Made by a program: the position numbers and the translations under genes. Positions 12,901 to 23,600 of a stretch of 64,000 bases of DNA are shown in pieces. The notes beneath the pieces were generated by a model, which saw only the letters and a program-made list of their open reading frames with translations, was not told the DNA's origin and made no database searches. Source of the stretch: Luscinia megarhynchos (Eukaryota > Chordata > Aves > Passeriformes > Turdidae); the NCBI GenBank assembly GCA_034336665.1, contig JAPFBE010000003.1, positions 14,734,360 to 14,798,359 of the forward strand, in the 5' to 3' direction. Positions within the stretch are counted from its first letter, which is position 1. The number at the start of each line of letters is the position of its first letter.

Positions 12901-14526
12901 CATTACAGTGCATTGTTTTGCTGATTTTGTCCTCAGATCTTCCATTTGTTCATAAAAGGGCAAAGTATCTTCTACCACACCCCACAAGATGTGTTTTGTT
13001 TGTAACCTGCTGTGTGCCTTAAACCTTCCTGTGCACAGCCTTTATTAAAAGCATGAGAATATGTCCAAACAATGCAAATGAACCAGATCTTACATCCTTA
13101 AGTCCTTTAATAAAGTCCCAAGGTAGAGGAAACTGACCTCTGAAATTTATCTTGACATTACAGCTTTTCTTTCCAATCCAGTGGATACTTGACCTTCTAA
13201 ATTGGACCTGATAAGTAATCCTTTTTTTCTTAAGGAGAAAGGAAATCAAACCAACACAATGGCTTTTTGTTCTCCCTTTTATGCACAAAGATTGTGAACT
13301 CCTACCTGTATGACTAGCAGAAATCCTTGATTCTTTTCATACTAGCAGCCCAAGGACAAGGAGACCACTAAAGATGTTTTTTCCATATTTGAGTATGCTC
13401 ACAGCTGTTTTCAGCTACAGGATATTTCTACTATCAAAGACAGGAGTAAATCAAATTGAGTTCACATTTATTACACACTTTTTCCTATGGGGTTCTGTGC
13501 ATATTTCCTTTGAAGTATTCTCCAGTCTTGTGATAGATATTTTAGTACATTTTGGTACGATGAGGGAGCAGACAGGATACTGAAGGTTTCAAGATTTAAA
13601 ACCTGACCCAAAGCCCACATAATTTTGCAGGAATCTTTCTTATGCATTCTGTGGGGTCTAAATCTGTTCATTAAAAAACTTTCCTGAAGAAGCCTGAGAT
13701 TTCTACCTCCCTACTTGTGGGTATATTTGATTCTTTTCCCTTTCATTTCTCTCTTGCTTCCACCTCTGCCAATGACTTTCTGCACAACTTCAGAAATGCT
13801 TTAAAATCCATAGCTGAAAATACTACTGCTGCTGCACTTGTTATTTGTACTTGCACAGTGTATCTCACAGCTGTCCTGGGAAAATCAGTAGGTTCTGCAA
13901 TAAAGGAAAGGTTTAGAGAAAGCATGGAAGAATTATTTTCTTTGGCAGATGAGCCAGTAAGGCTTTGAGAAGGGAACTCATACTCCACAAACTTGTCAAA
14001 TCTCTTTGGAGGAGTCAGTGGCAGTGGAAGAGGTATAATTTTTGTCAAGATACATCTTTGTCTTCTTAAAGAGCTTTTGGCAAGGCTCCTCAACAAAGGT
14101 TCTTAAGAAGCTAACTTGACATTTATCAGTAATTAGAGTTTAGAGAAAGAAGAATATGGCTAGTGGTCAGTTACAGTGGTCAAAGTCACTGGTGCAATGC
14201 TATGGTGATATGCAGTAGCATCAGTTCTTTGCATCTCATCCTAAGAGATCTGAAAGCAGTTGCTGAATACACAAATGTTTGCTGGTGTTATATAAATAGG
14301 CAGGATAAAAAAACTAGAGTTAGTTGGCAAGAATTAAAACAAGACTGCATTGGTGAGCAATAAAATGGTTAGTAAAATCCTTTGTTGATGAATGTGATGT
14401 ACCTGAGAAAAATTAGAACTCTAAATTATCCCTAACAAGTCCAGAGGGAAAAGAGGGAATCATCACAGTCAGCTTGATGAAAACATCAGTTTGATAGGCA
14501 GCAGGGGTCAAAATCAAAATAGAATG
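6999..14526. other. unique AT-rich sequence, no gene seen
   Basis: About 7.5 kb without a recognised exon, RNA gene or transposon. The small palindrome core AAACATTAATGTTT is at 8685-8698. A stretch of mostly alternating purine and pyrimidine lies at 11610-11670. Short open frames (for example near 11496-11861 minus, 13743-14096 minus, 12034-12336 minus) show no recognisable domain. A frame around 11566-11793 crosses a TTTTCTGTGTACAG acceptor-like site at 11727, but there is no downstream support. Confidence 0.45.
11610..11670. repeat. ATGC/ATGT-rich alternating purine-pyrimidine stretch
   Basis: The stretch is built of TGCATATG, TATGTATGCATGTATATGTGCATGTG-type steps that mostly alternate purine and pyrimidine. 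Such sequence can favour Z-DNA or simple slippage. It is not a clean microsatellite. Confidence 0.5.
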
Positions 14527-15092
14527 GAGGGCCTGTGGGATCCTGGGGCAGCAGGGAGAGCACTGCCAGCAGGGCAGGGAGGGGATCCTGCCCCTCCCTG
14601 AGCCCCACTGACGGGTGCCTGGAGTGCTGGGCCCAGCTCTGGGCCTCAGGACAGGAGAGACCTGGAGATCCTGGAGGGGCTCCAGAGCAGGGAAAGAAGG
14701 ATGATTAGAGAACATCACTCTTACAATGAAAGGCTGAGGGAGCTGGGCCTGTTCAGCCTTGAGAAGAGACAACTGAGAACACTTCATCACTGTCAGGTAT
14801 CTCAAGGGGATGGATCCAGGCTCTTAGTGTTGCCAAGCAATAGGACCAGAGGCAGAATTTGATGCACAGGAAATTCCACATGAACATGAGGAGGAATCTC
14901 TTCCCTGCGCAGTGACCAAGCACTGGCACAGACTGCCCAGAGAGGGGGTCAAGTGTGCCTCACTGGAGATGTTCCAGAGCTGCCTGGACACAATCCTGTG
15001 CCATGTGCTCTGGGATGGCCCTGCTCAAGCAGGGAGGTGGATGATCCACTGTGCTCCCTTCCAACCTGACCCATTCTGGGATTCCCACACTC
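14527..15092 (+). mobile_element. CR1 LINE 3' portion, plus strand
   Basis: The order of landmarks matches the end of an avian CR1. There is a GCCAGCAGG...GATCCTGCCCCT block (14565-14600) and GGAGTGCTGGGCCCAGCTCTGG (about 14620-14645). Then come GAAAGGCTGAGGGAGCTGGG and TTCAGCCTTGAGAAGAGA (14725-14770), and TGCACAGGAAATTCCACATGAACATGAGGA (about 14862-14892). The copy ends with ACTGCCCAGAGAGG and the tail TCCCTTCCAACCTGACCCATTCTGGGATTC. The 5' part, including the reverse transcriptase, is absent, as in most CR1 copies (5' truncation). The GC content is clearly above the surroundings. Frames on both strands inside it (14413-14805 minus, 14912-15124 plus) are shadows of this dead element. Confidence 0.92.
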
Positions 15093-18000
15093 ATGGAGGG
15101 GTCAGAGAGAACATCCATCGCTGAACATCAAGAGCACTGTGTGAATACACCCTGTAGTATTAAAATGCTGAAGATACTAACTGCACTCTCTATTTCCCAT
15201 TCTCATACATTCCTCCCTCATAACAGATAATGGTCTCAGGAGGAAAACCTTGTACCTTTAAGAACTTGTATTTTTGTACAGAACATCCATAGTCCTTAGG
15301 TGTGCTTTTCTATATAACACAGACCCTGCACCCAGGTTGGCTATGAGGCTGTTTCCAAGACCTTATACTTGTGAGCTTTTTATACAAAAAAATTTTTTTG
15401 AGTCCTGAATAAACATGAACTCCATGCTCCCAGCTATCCAAAAAAAACCTTGCCATTATGTTGAGACAACTGAATCCATCTGAAAGATACCAAAGCTGTA
15501 TCACAGAACAAAGGAACTCCACTGTGGTGTTGTTTTTACACAAGAAAACGACTTGCCTTAGGGAGCACTGCTGAGGGAGTCCTAGGGCTTCACAGGCTTA
15601 CAAAACTGGACTCTGCTCAGGACTCATGCCCCCAGGCAGACTTCTTTCCCACTATTTGGCTTGAGGAAAGCAGACAAATATTGTGTTTCAGGAGAAATAT
15701 TGCTTTAAAACTTGAAAGATTAGCATTATTTCTGTTCAAAAGTAATCCTACTACATCAAGCATCACAAGAATGGAAAATACCTAGAGAAAATGCAGTAAA
15801 CCCAGAGACTAAACAGACAAATAGCTCTTTTTAATGTGTCTAATTGTACAAATTGTCTCCACACTAGTCAAATTGTGGAGAAATAAGCTATGCACTAGTT
15901 GGTATCTCATGGGTGACTTTCATCAGGAATCTAACATTCCCAAAGAAAAATTTTTCACCTTTATACCATCTGCTGAGTGAAGAAAAAATATGCAGTTAAC
16001 AGGGTACCTAGATGAATTCATTATTCTGCTTCCTCACCGCCCAGATTCTGACTATTAGCAATTTCTGATGAATTGAATTATGCAGAAGGCTTGTAGACTA
16101 CTCCTAGCTTCACAAGTGTTAATGGGTTATGCCCATTGCTGTATTAGAATTTTTCATTATGATTGAACACCCCAGCCAGATCAAACTGCTGCATGACCAG
16201 AGACACAGGAAAAGGACAAATGGAGTTTTTGGTGCATGAATTGTCTTGAAGACAGGGAGCAGAGTTTGTGGTGCTGGATTTTAAGAAGTGCTTGAAAGCT
16301 TTACTTTTCTAGAAGTCTTTTATAGAATACTACAATTAGGGGGGAAACAAAGCACCAGCTCTTGTATAAGTATAGGCTCGGATGAGATGAAACTATTGTC
16401 ATACCACATTCACATAAGTCACAAATGGCACGTGCATGCAGAACCCTAACTCTGTGAAGAGCCATGTAGAGCCATTATTGATTATTTAAGGGTAAAAGTT
16501 AGATAAAAATTTCAATGTAGTATAAAAAAAATTTTCATTTTCCCAAGGGAAAAAGGATAATGGGAATGGAATGAGGTCAGATTAATGGATGTGAGCAGGA
16601 AAAGGTAAAGGACTTCCCTTGAGCCAGAAAGGACTAAAGGATTAAGATTACATTCATGGTGATCATTTCTGTCTCAAGGTTTTGCCAAATCACATAAATT
16701 GTACATATGGTATCCAGACACCCCATCACCTGTTGTACAGCTCAGTCTTCCCACATAAAATAAGCAAGCCATATACTTTTAGAAATATCTGCAACTCACT
16801 GAGGTATCTTCCACTGAACTCTTCAAGGCAAAACATGAAAGTCAGACACTCCATCATTACAATAGCAGTAAAATAATTATTAGTTTTTCTATTTTTACCC
16901 CACTCTTTCAGCAGGACTAACCCCCTTCTCCACCAGTTCCCTTAGTAGTCCTCCCTTCCCCATAACTAAAGACCAGTACAATCAATTAAATCTCACACAC
17001 ACATAAAACCTTAGTGGGTAAGCATGCCATTCAAGCACACACAAAACAAATGTAAATTACTGCTTCCTGCCATGAAACATTCAGCAAAGGTAACTAATTA
17101 GGGCATAGAATCAGAATAGGGCCTCAGTGTAATATGTGAATAATATTATGAGCAAATTCCTACTTTCAGAGAGGAAAGATGGACTAATGACAGGGACTTC
17201 AGAGAAGCCAGGATTTTTCCTATGTTCTTAAAAGTCAGATATGTTTATATCAGCTGAGGTTTTTGTAGCTTTGAACCTTTTTTAATGACTGTGCATAGCC
17301 ACCTTGAGACAAGAAGAATAAAAATATTTTTATCCACATTTAATATAGCTTTTCCATCATTTATTCCCCATCCTTGCAAGCACTAAGTACCCCCCACAAG
17401 TATTCCCAAATCTAACTATTTTACTACTAGTATTTTTAAAAGTATTTAATAAAAAGGAAATGCAGCAGAAAAGCCCTGACTTGTATCATTTTATAATAAT
17501 CACTTAGGCCCTGCATCACATCCTTCATTTTACATGTGTCCTTTGAAACAAGAATACTTAAAAAATATAGAAACTGATATTGAATATTAAGGGAGGTGCA
17601 ATACTCCAAGTTTGTCACTTCAACCTGACAAACAAAGGAATTTCACTCTCAATTAGGAAGATGGGCCACTTTTCTCCTCTTCAGTAGGACAGCCTAAAGC
17701 TGTCTGAACAGATGAGTGAGGCTGGGTCACCCCACTGACCTTTGTTTCCTGGCCAGTGACTGTGTCCTTACAGAAACAGGGACAGGACTGTGCAGAGCAG
17801 GGCCTTGATGGACAAACAACCCCTAGTTCAGAATGGGGAGGAAGAAATTGGCCATTCTTCTCTACCTGGCTTAAAGATATAAAAAAAAAAATAAAACCTA
17901 CTATGCAGTTCACAGCCTCTTATAGAGAGACCTCATACTTCTTTGGAAATAATTAGAGTTGCAAATTTCAATAAAAGGATTGGTTTTGATATACTCAGAG

Positions 18001-18639
18001 AACACTCCTAATTTTTATCAGTTCACTAAATGGCATCAACCATGAATTTTCCAATACTCTGTCCATATAATATTTCCTTGCTTTCTTACTTTAATAATAA
18101 CTAACAAATTCCAAGTTTCTTAGTCACTTTACTTCATCTATTCATAAAAAGACAAGCAAGAGAAAGCCTCTTAAGATATTTATTTCCTTCCATTTGCCTA
18201 AAATGCCTTTTCACTTTCAATTTATTTCCTGGGGAATGCTCACTCTAGTGCAGAAAGATTGTAGTTTCAGTCACAATACTATAAGGCCCTCAGAATACAA
18301 AAACCCTCCTTACAAATTTAATTTGAATTAAGTTAATAGATGTGAAAGATTTTTTCCTGACACTTTCATCACTAGCTTGGTAGTTCACTACAGAATCTGG
18401 CTACAAGGGAAACCATGTCCTTAAAAGTGATGTTTGCAGCTCCTTGACTTATCCTCCCTCAAGAAAGTATAAAGGTTGGTGGAAAAAGTTCGTAAAAATT
18501 TCCAAAATGAATGACCAGTAAATCACACAATGTTAGTACTTAGAAAATGACTGTATTCATACTTTTATTTTGCAAGATGCTGCTTCTCAACTGTTGCATC
18601 AGACCTCTCATTAGGAGAAGAAATGAGCCAAGGCACAGA
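15093..18639. other. unique AT-rich sequence, no gene seen
   Basis: No exon or repeat was recognised. A 16-base A7T7 palindrome lies at 15385-15400. Small frames near 17653-17913 minus and 16682-16876 plus have no recognisable domain. Confidence 0.5.
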
Positions 18640-19020
18640 CTCTCATTTAACAACATGAAAAGGGTCCCATCTTATTGTTCTTTACAGCCTAGCTACCCCG
18701 ACTGGCTACAGCAAACTCCTGCTGTAGGGTTCAGCTGCTCTAACTCCATCAAACCCACACTAACTTTACAGCAGATCTTTTACTCACTTCTTTGTTTCAG
18801 TCTCTTTGTGTCTCTCTAGCTCATTCCTTCTTCCACAGGGCTCCTCTACTCCCTCAAGGCCCTCTCCACCCACCAACCCTCTCCTTATATCCCACTTATC
18901 TTTATTAACCACAGCTGCAACCCATTAAGGGCAAGGCTGCTCCTTTTCTTTGGTAATTAGTACAACTGTGACTTATCAGGGGCAAGGTCACCTGTAATTT
19001 CTTCTACACCTACACACAAC
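18640..19020 (-). mobile_element. possible solo LTR of an endogenous retrovirus, minus strand
   Basis: Read on the minus strand, the segment has the layout of an LTR. There are two imperfect copies of about 34 bases (plus-strand 18911-18944 and 18962-18995; both contain GGGCAAGG), like duplicated U3 enhancers. A TATA-like GATATAAGGAG follows at 18882-18893, and an AATAAG polyA-like signal about 210 bases further on (18671-18676). No internal viral genes, primer-binding site or second LTR were seen, so if real it is a solo LTR. The ends are uncertain because no clear TG...CA pair with a target duplication was found. It could instead be unique promoter-like sequence. Confidence 0.4.
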
Positions 19021-19485
19021 CTTCCTTAAGAGCCATTTTTCTCAGGCAGACCCAGAAGAACAGAAATTGAGATGAGGAAAGTTCTGCTCCTCCATCTCCT
19101 TCCCTCTCCCACTGGGCTTGTCCAGGAGCAGCACAGCCCTGGCAGCTGCTCAGCCATGGTTTCAGAATCTGTGGAAGCAACAGCTTTACGACCAAGGCAG
19201 CCACACCCTCTGCAGCTGTGTGGACACAACCTTCATTAGCCCTCTGCACAAGCAATATTCTTTTGGTCAGAGCCCTGCCAGCCCTGCATATCTTATCCAT
19301 TCATATAGATGCATAAGGATACCAACTTCCAATGCTAAAGAGCAGTTTGGAGAAGGGAGAGCTGAGAACACTGCAGTCCTGTTTGTCTGCTTGCCAACTG
19401 TAAGCCTGTTCTGTTATCCACATTCTTTCTGCTTATTTGATTTCTTCCTGAAGTGGATAGAGACACACTGGAGAAAAAAAGATTT
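19021..19485. other. unclassified sequence between LTR candidate and CR1
   Basis: The sequence is moderately GC-rich up to about 19300, with overlapping frames on both strands (19010-19300 minus, 19118-19579 plus). No domain was recognised; the plus frame runs on into the antisense CR1 and is not credible as a gene. Confidence 0.45.
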
Positions 19486-19765
19486 GATAGAATCTCAGAA
19501 TGGTTTGGATTGGAAGGGACATCATAGACTATCTAGTTCCAATCCACCTGCCATGTGTAGGGACACGTTTTCCCATTAGAGCAGCTTGTCAGGCCCCATC
19601 CAACCTGGCCCTGAACACTTCTGGGACTGGGGCATCCACAGCTTCTCTGGGCAACCTGTTCCAGGGCTTCACCACCCTTACAGTAAACAATTTCTTCCTT
19701 ACAGCCAACCTAAACCTGCCCTCTTTCAGTCTGCTTCAGGGACAGCTGTCTTGTGAACTTTATTA
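19486..19765 (-). mobile_element. CR1 LINE 3' tail, minus strand
   Basis: On the plus strand the reversed tail reads AATCTCAGAATGGTTTGGATTGGAAGGGAC, then ATCTAGTTCCAATCCACCTGCCATG, GGGCATCCACAGCTTCTCTGGGCAACCTGTTCC and TTTCTTCCTTACAGCCAACCTAAA (joined here in pieces). This is the well-known end of the commonest bird CR1 type. The copy is 5' truncated at about 280 bases. It is better preserved than the copies at 31.8 and 39.5 kb and so is probably younger. Confidence 0.93.
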
Positions 19766-19843
19766 TTTACTATGAAAATCCCTGGTTTATAACCTGAGAA
19801 AATAAGCCTTGTGAAAAATATCAATACAGCCTGGTCTAATGTT

Positions 19844-19893
19844 GGAAAGGAAAGGAAAGGAAAGGAAAGGAAAGGAAAGGAAAGGAAAGGAAA
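19844..19893 (+). repeat. (GGAAA)10 pentanucleotide microsatellite
   Basis: Ten uninterrupted GGAAA units follow about 80 bases after the antisense CR1 tail. Perfect units suggest a length-variable locus. The same AAGG/AAAGG words build the start of the large purine tract at 45.1 kb. Confidence 0.96.
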
Positions 19894-22800
19894 ATCAATA
19901 TTAGTGAAGACCTTTCTACTTAAATCTAAAAGAAATCAAAAGAGGCTAGATACTTGGTGTCCTGGGTTGATGATTTGACTGACTCCTCACCCTGCCCCCC
20001 TTGGACTGTGCTAGATTCAGCCTCTTAACATTTGTATATGAAAGAGGCAAAATTTTACAGCTATTCTTTACATTTAAATGGATTTAGTAAGTTTTAGATC
20101 CTGCAAAATATTGATAGGCAATACATCCTGTTCTGATATTTTCTTAGAAATTTTATCTTTTATTAAAAAGTAAATAAATTATGCTCCTAGTTCTTACAGT
20201 AGGAAAACAAAACTTCTGAACAAAGTCAAGTGCATTGCTCTTCCCATGTATCCAGATGTAAATTCAACGTGCATTACTCTGAAACACAGTACTGTCAATT
20301 ACCTTTTGGAGTATATCACATCTCCTAATTTTGGCAATTTCTTCTGGCCTTATTTGGACTTGGGTGAATGGCCTGTACTCTTGTCTCAACCCAATACTTG
20401 ACTGGAACCAGAAAGGAGAGAGAAATGCAGTAATAAAACAATGTATTAGCCCTTTCCCTCCATTTTCTCTGTTAGTTTTTCATAATTTCTATTTCCATAA
20501 CCAATATGTAACTTGATGTCACTAGGGTTTTCCCACCTGTGGTCCACTGGCTGATAATACTCCATGTAAGAGGGAAAAAACCAAACCAACATACATGTGC
20601 CTAAAACTTATCTATCCTTCACCAGAAGCATGTGAAAAGTGACCTCAATTTTTACTGTGAACTTTTTTCCAATCTGTGAGTGAATATATAACATTTTGGC
20701 ACCCTTCCCATATCCTATTAAATGACAAGAGTTTCTCCTAGCAAGGAAGCCCTTCAGACAGAACAGGCTGAAAAATACCTGCCTAGAGGCAAATCAGAGT
20801 ATAAATTCCCAGGTGGCAGATGACTTACAAATACAATAATAAATGATATGCCTAAGTATAAAAAGTTTATCATCCAAATTTAAACACTTGTTTTCCTCAC
20901 CACTGAATATCTTTCAACATGATGGGGTGTCCATGGTTCTCTCACAGATACAGCTGATAAATTGTTCTGGTGTTCTGCCTTTTCTAGAAACTATTAAGGG
21001 AATCAAAACAAAAGCTTCACAGTTCATCAAACCCTTAAACTGCAGCAGTTACAGTGGAAGGACAGGCATGAGGATCAGTGTGCTTTTCACTTGTGTAAGC
21101 ATTTCAACCTACGCTGAAAATTAGCTTTTTCAGAAATTTTATGTAGCCATTTTCATCAATATGTTGCAACTCCAGAATAAAAGCCAAGAACTGGCCAAGC
21201 TGGAGTTTGTTGAGTGTGGCACCATTAATGAATGTAGTACTGCAACTATGTTACACCTTGCCATTATGCAAACCATGAGTTGAGTTAAAATAAAATTGAA
21301 TGAAGTGTGACTATTCTGGTAGTGATGTCTAATGCTGCCTACTTGCCTCTGCTGATCTTAAAAAACTAGTGATTTATTTAATGAAACCATGGAAGGCCTC
21401 ACATGTCATCAAACATCTTTCCTCCAAAAGTCCTAAAAGCCGAGTATCAACAGAGCATCCAATTAAGGAAATTTGTACTTTATGTTAGAAAGCAGTTTTA
21501 CTTGCTTTGATTCTTCATTCTGTCATTCCTGTGCCTGTGAAGCTACATAAATGTATATTAAAATGAGAAAATTAAACATGCTGTAGTGTCTCCCTTGGCT
21601 GAAGAAACCTTCTGATTCCCATTTCAGCCAAGAATATGTAAAGTGATCCCTCCCAGGGTAACTCAGGAGCCACTCAGCCATTCATTAGCAGAGATGGTCC
21701 ATAGCCCTGTGACATGTGCCTTTTCTCAGAAACACCTTGCCAGATGATTTTGTGAACTCTGTTCTCTGAACTGCAAGGAATAATTAGCAGTTCGTTGAGA
21801 AGTGAAAGAAATATGGCATAAAAGAGTCCCTCTGCCCCAAGTCATGCATCAGTATCCCATGGCCATGGTGACACTGATGCCTCAGTCTCATTTTCTGGTG
21901 GGATGGAGACGCTTTATACCTGAACCTCTTTGGAGGTCAGAAAGCAAGCCCCAACTTCAGATTGGTAAGGAGAAAAGCAGTGAAACCTGAATCTGAGATG
22001 TCTTGGAAGATTTTAGCTAATGCTCCCAAGAGACTTTGAGAGCTGCTGCAAATAGAAAACTAACCTGCCTGACTGATGAATACAGATACTCCTCTGGGCA
22101 GGAGCAGTGGGGCACGTGGAAGAAACCAGCTTTTGCAGGGCAGCTTAGAGCACTGTGATGTTCTTTGTTCTTCTTCCACTCAAGACCATGCTGCTGTCAG
22201 TCAGTGACACAAGAGATGTCTTAACAATGGGCATCAGGAATATCTGTAGTCCTCAGCCCTGCTGTGGAAAGGTTATCTATTGATCACTGTCAACTGACAA
22301 AAGAGTGTGGAGAAAATGAAGTCTAAAAGGCACATTTTGTTTTAACAACTTATTTATGAGGTAGTTCTTGCTGTTGCAATAAGGTTGAACATTAAAAGCA
22401 CTAACTGAGTTAAATTCTCACATCCTGAAATGTTTTTGGAAGTTCTTTGTCTGTGAGAAGTTGGATTCTTCTATTCTCAGTCACTTAGACAGTATGTTTT
22501 CACAGGCATAGGAAGTGTGTGGATACAAGCTAAGGGAAATGGGTTAACTATTCCCAGATCTGATACTTGAATCTCCATTTATTTAGTTTGGATGCTGTGG
22601 CATGTAATTACTTTCTTTTAAGATGGGACACAATGTCCACTGTGAAAGCACCAGAGAAAAGTTAAAGATGCTTCTGTTGGTTAAACAGTCCAAAAATGCA
22701 CTTGAGGATATATTAATGAAGTCAGAACCCTCTAATATTTGCAAAAGAATTTTTTGCTTTGCTTATCTTTTGTAAATGCAGCAAAAGCACAATATGATCA

Positions 22801-23089
22801 CAAATTAATTGGTACCTGTGCAAGGTTTAAGTAAAATATTTTGCTTGTGCCAAGCACATTCTCACCTGCAAATATTGGACTAAAGAACAGCTTTCATTAT
22901 ACTGCAGTGAAACCATTGAATGGATTGATCATGCACTCACTTCCATTTCAAGACAGATTAAGTTTGAGCTGTACTGGTGACAATACCGAAATTCATGAAA
23001 TACACACTGTAACAATGTGAAAAGCTTGAGGAGCAGTCACAGAAATCTATTAACCCAAGGAAGTTGCAGGCTGTGGAGGCTCAGGGAGC
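19894..23089. other. unique AT-rich sequence, no gene seen
   Basis: No exon or clear transposon was recognised. The words TGGTGTCCTGGGTTGATG at about 19956-19973 followed by a C-rich stretch recall ERV LTR starts in birds, but too little follows to make a call. Confidence 0.45.
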
Positions 23090-23600
23090 TGCCACACTTC
23101 CCCCCTGAGGGGCAGGGGCAGGAAAGAGAAACACCCCATGGTGAGAAGCGCCTGCCTCCCACAGAACTTTGCAGGCACAAGTCAATCCCTTGAGTTCTAT
23201 TGGTTGATACAGCTGATCTCACCCCAGTTCAGCCCCTGTTTACCATATGTACCTCTCCTGGAATGTTTTCCCTCTCCTGATCCCCACTGGCTCTATTTTG
23301 CTACCAGTGTTCCACCCCTGCTATCCCATTAGTCTCCCGGTTGGCTGCCCCTCCTCTGCACCACTTTCACCTATTCCCACTGGCTCTTGACCCTCAGAGC
23401 CACCCCTTATTACCTGTTCACTAAACCCTGTTCTTGTCCTTGTCCCTGGACCCCGTTTGAGGTTATGAACTGTTCTTGGAGCTCCTTACAAAGACCCATC
23501 CTTCGCCTTCTTTCATCAGCAATTCAATAAGCATACTCCAGGCTTTGAGGGTGCAGCTCACTCACAGAGACCTGCTGAAGCACACCATTTCGATAGGCTA
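23090..23600 (+). mobile_element. possible solo ERV LTR, plus strand
   Basis: The block is richer in C and T than its flanks and has LTR-like order. A CCAAT-type ATTGGTTG lies at about 23199, and several CCCACTGGCT / CCCATTAG words follow. Then come a TATA-like CTTACAAAGACCC (about 23485-23497), a polyA-like CAATAAGC 30-40 bases downstream (23525-23532), and an R/U5-like stretch with GGTGCAGCTC and GAGACCTGCTGAAG. There is no internal viral coding sequence and no second copy. Terminal TG/CA and target duplication could not be placed, so the borders are approximate. It could also be a non-viral C-rich region. Confidence 0.4.

Noticed and set aside
14413..15124. Frames on both strands of 130 and 70 codons
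   Set aside because: Shadows of the CR1 3' portion.
19956..20035. TGGTGTCCTGGGTTGATG followed by C-rich sequence, like the start of a bird ERV LTR
   Set aside because: Similarity is limited to a few words, with no TATA box, polyA signal or end.
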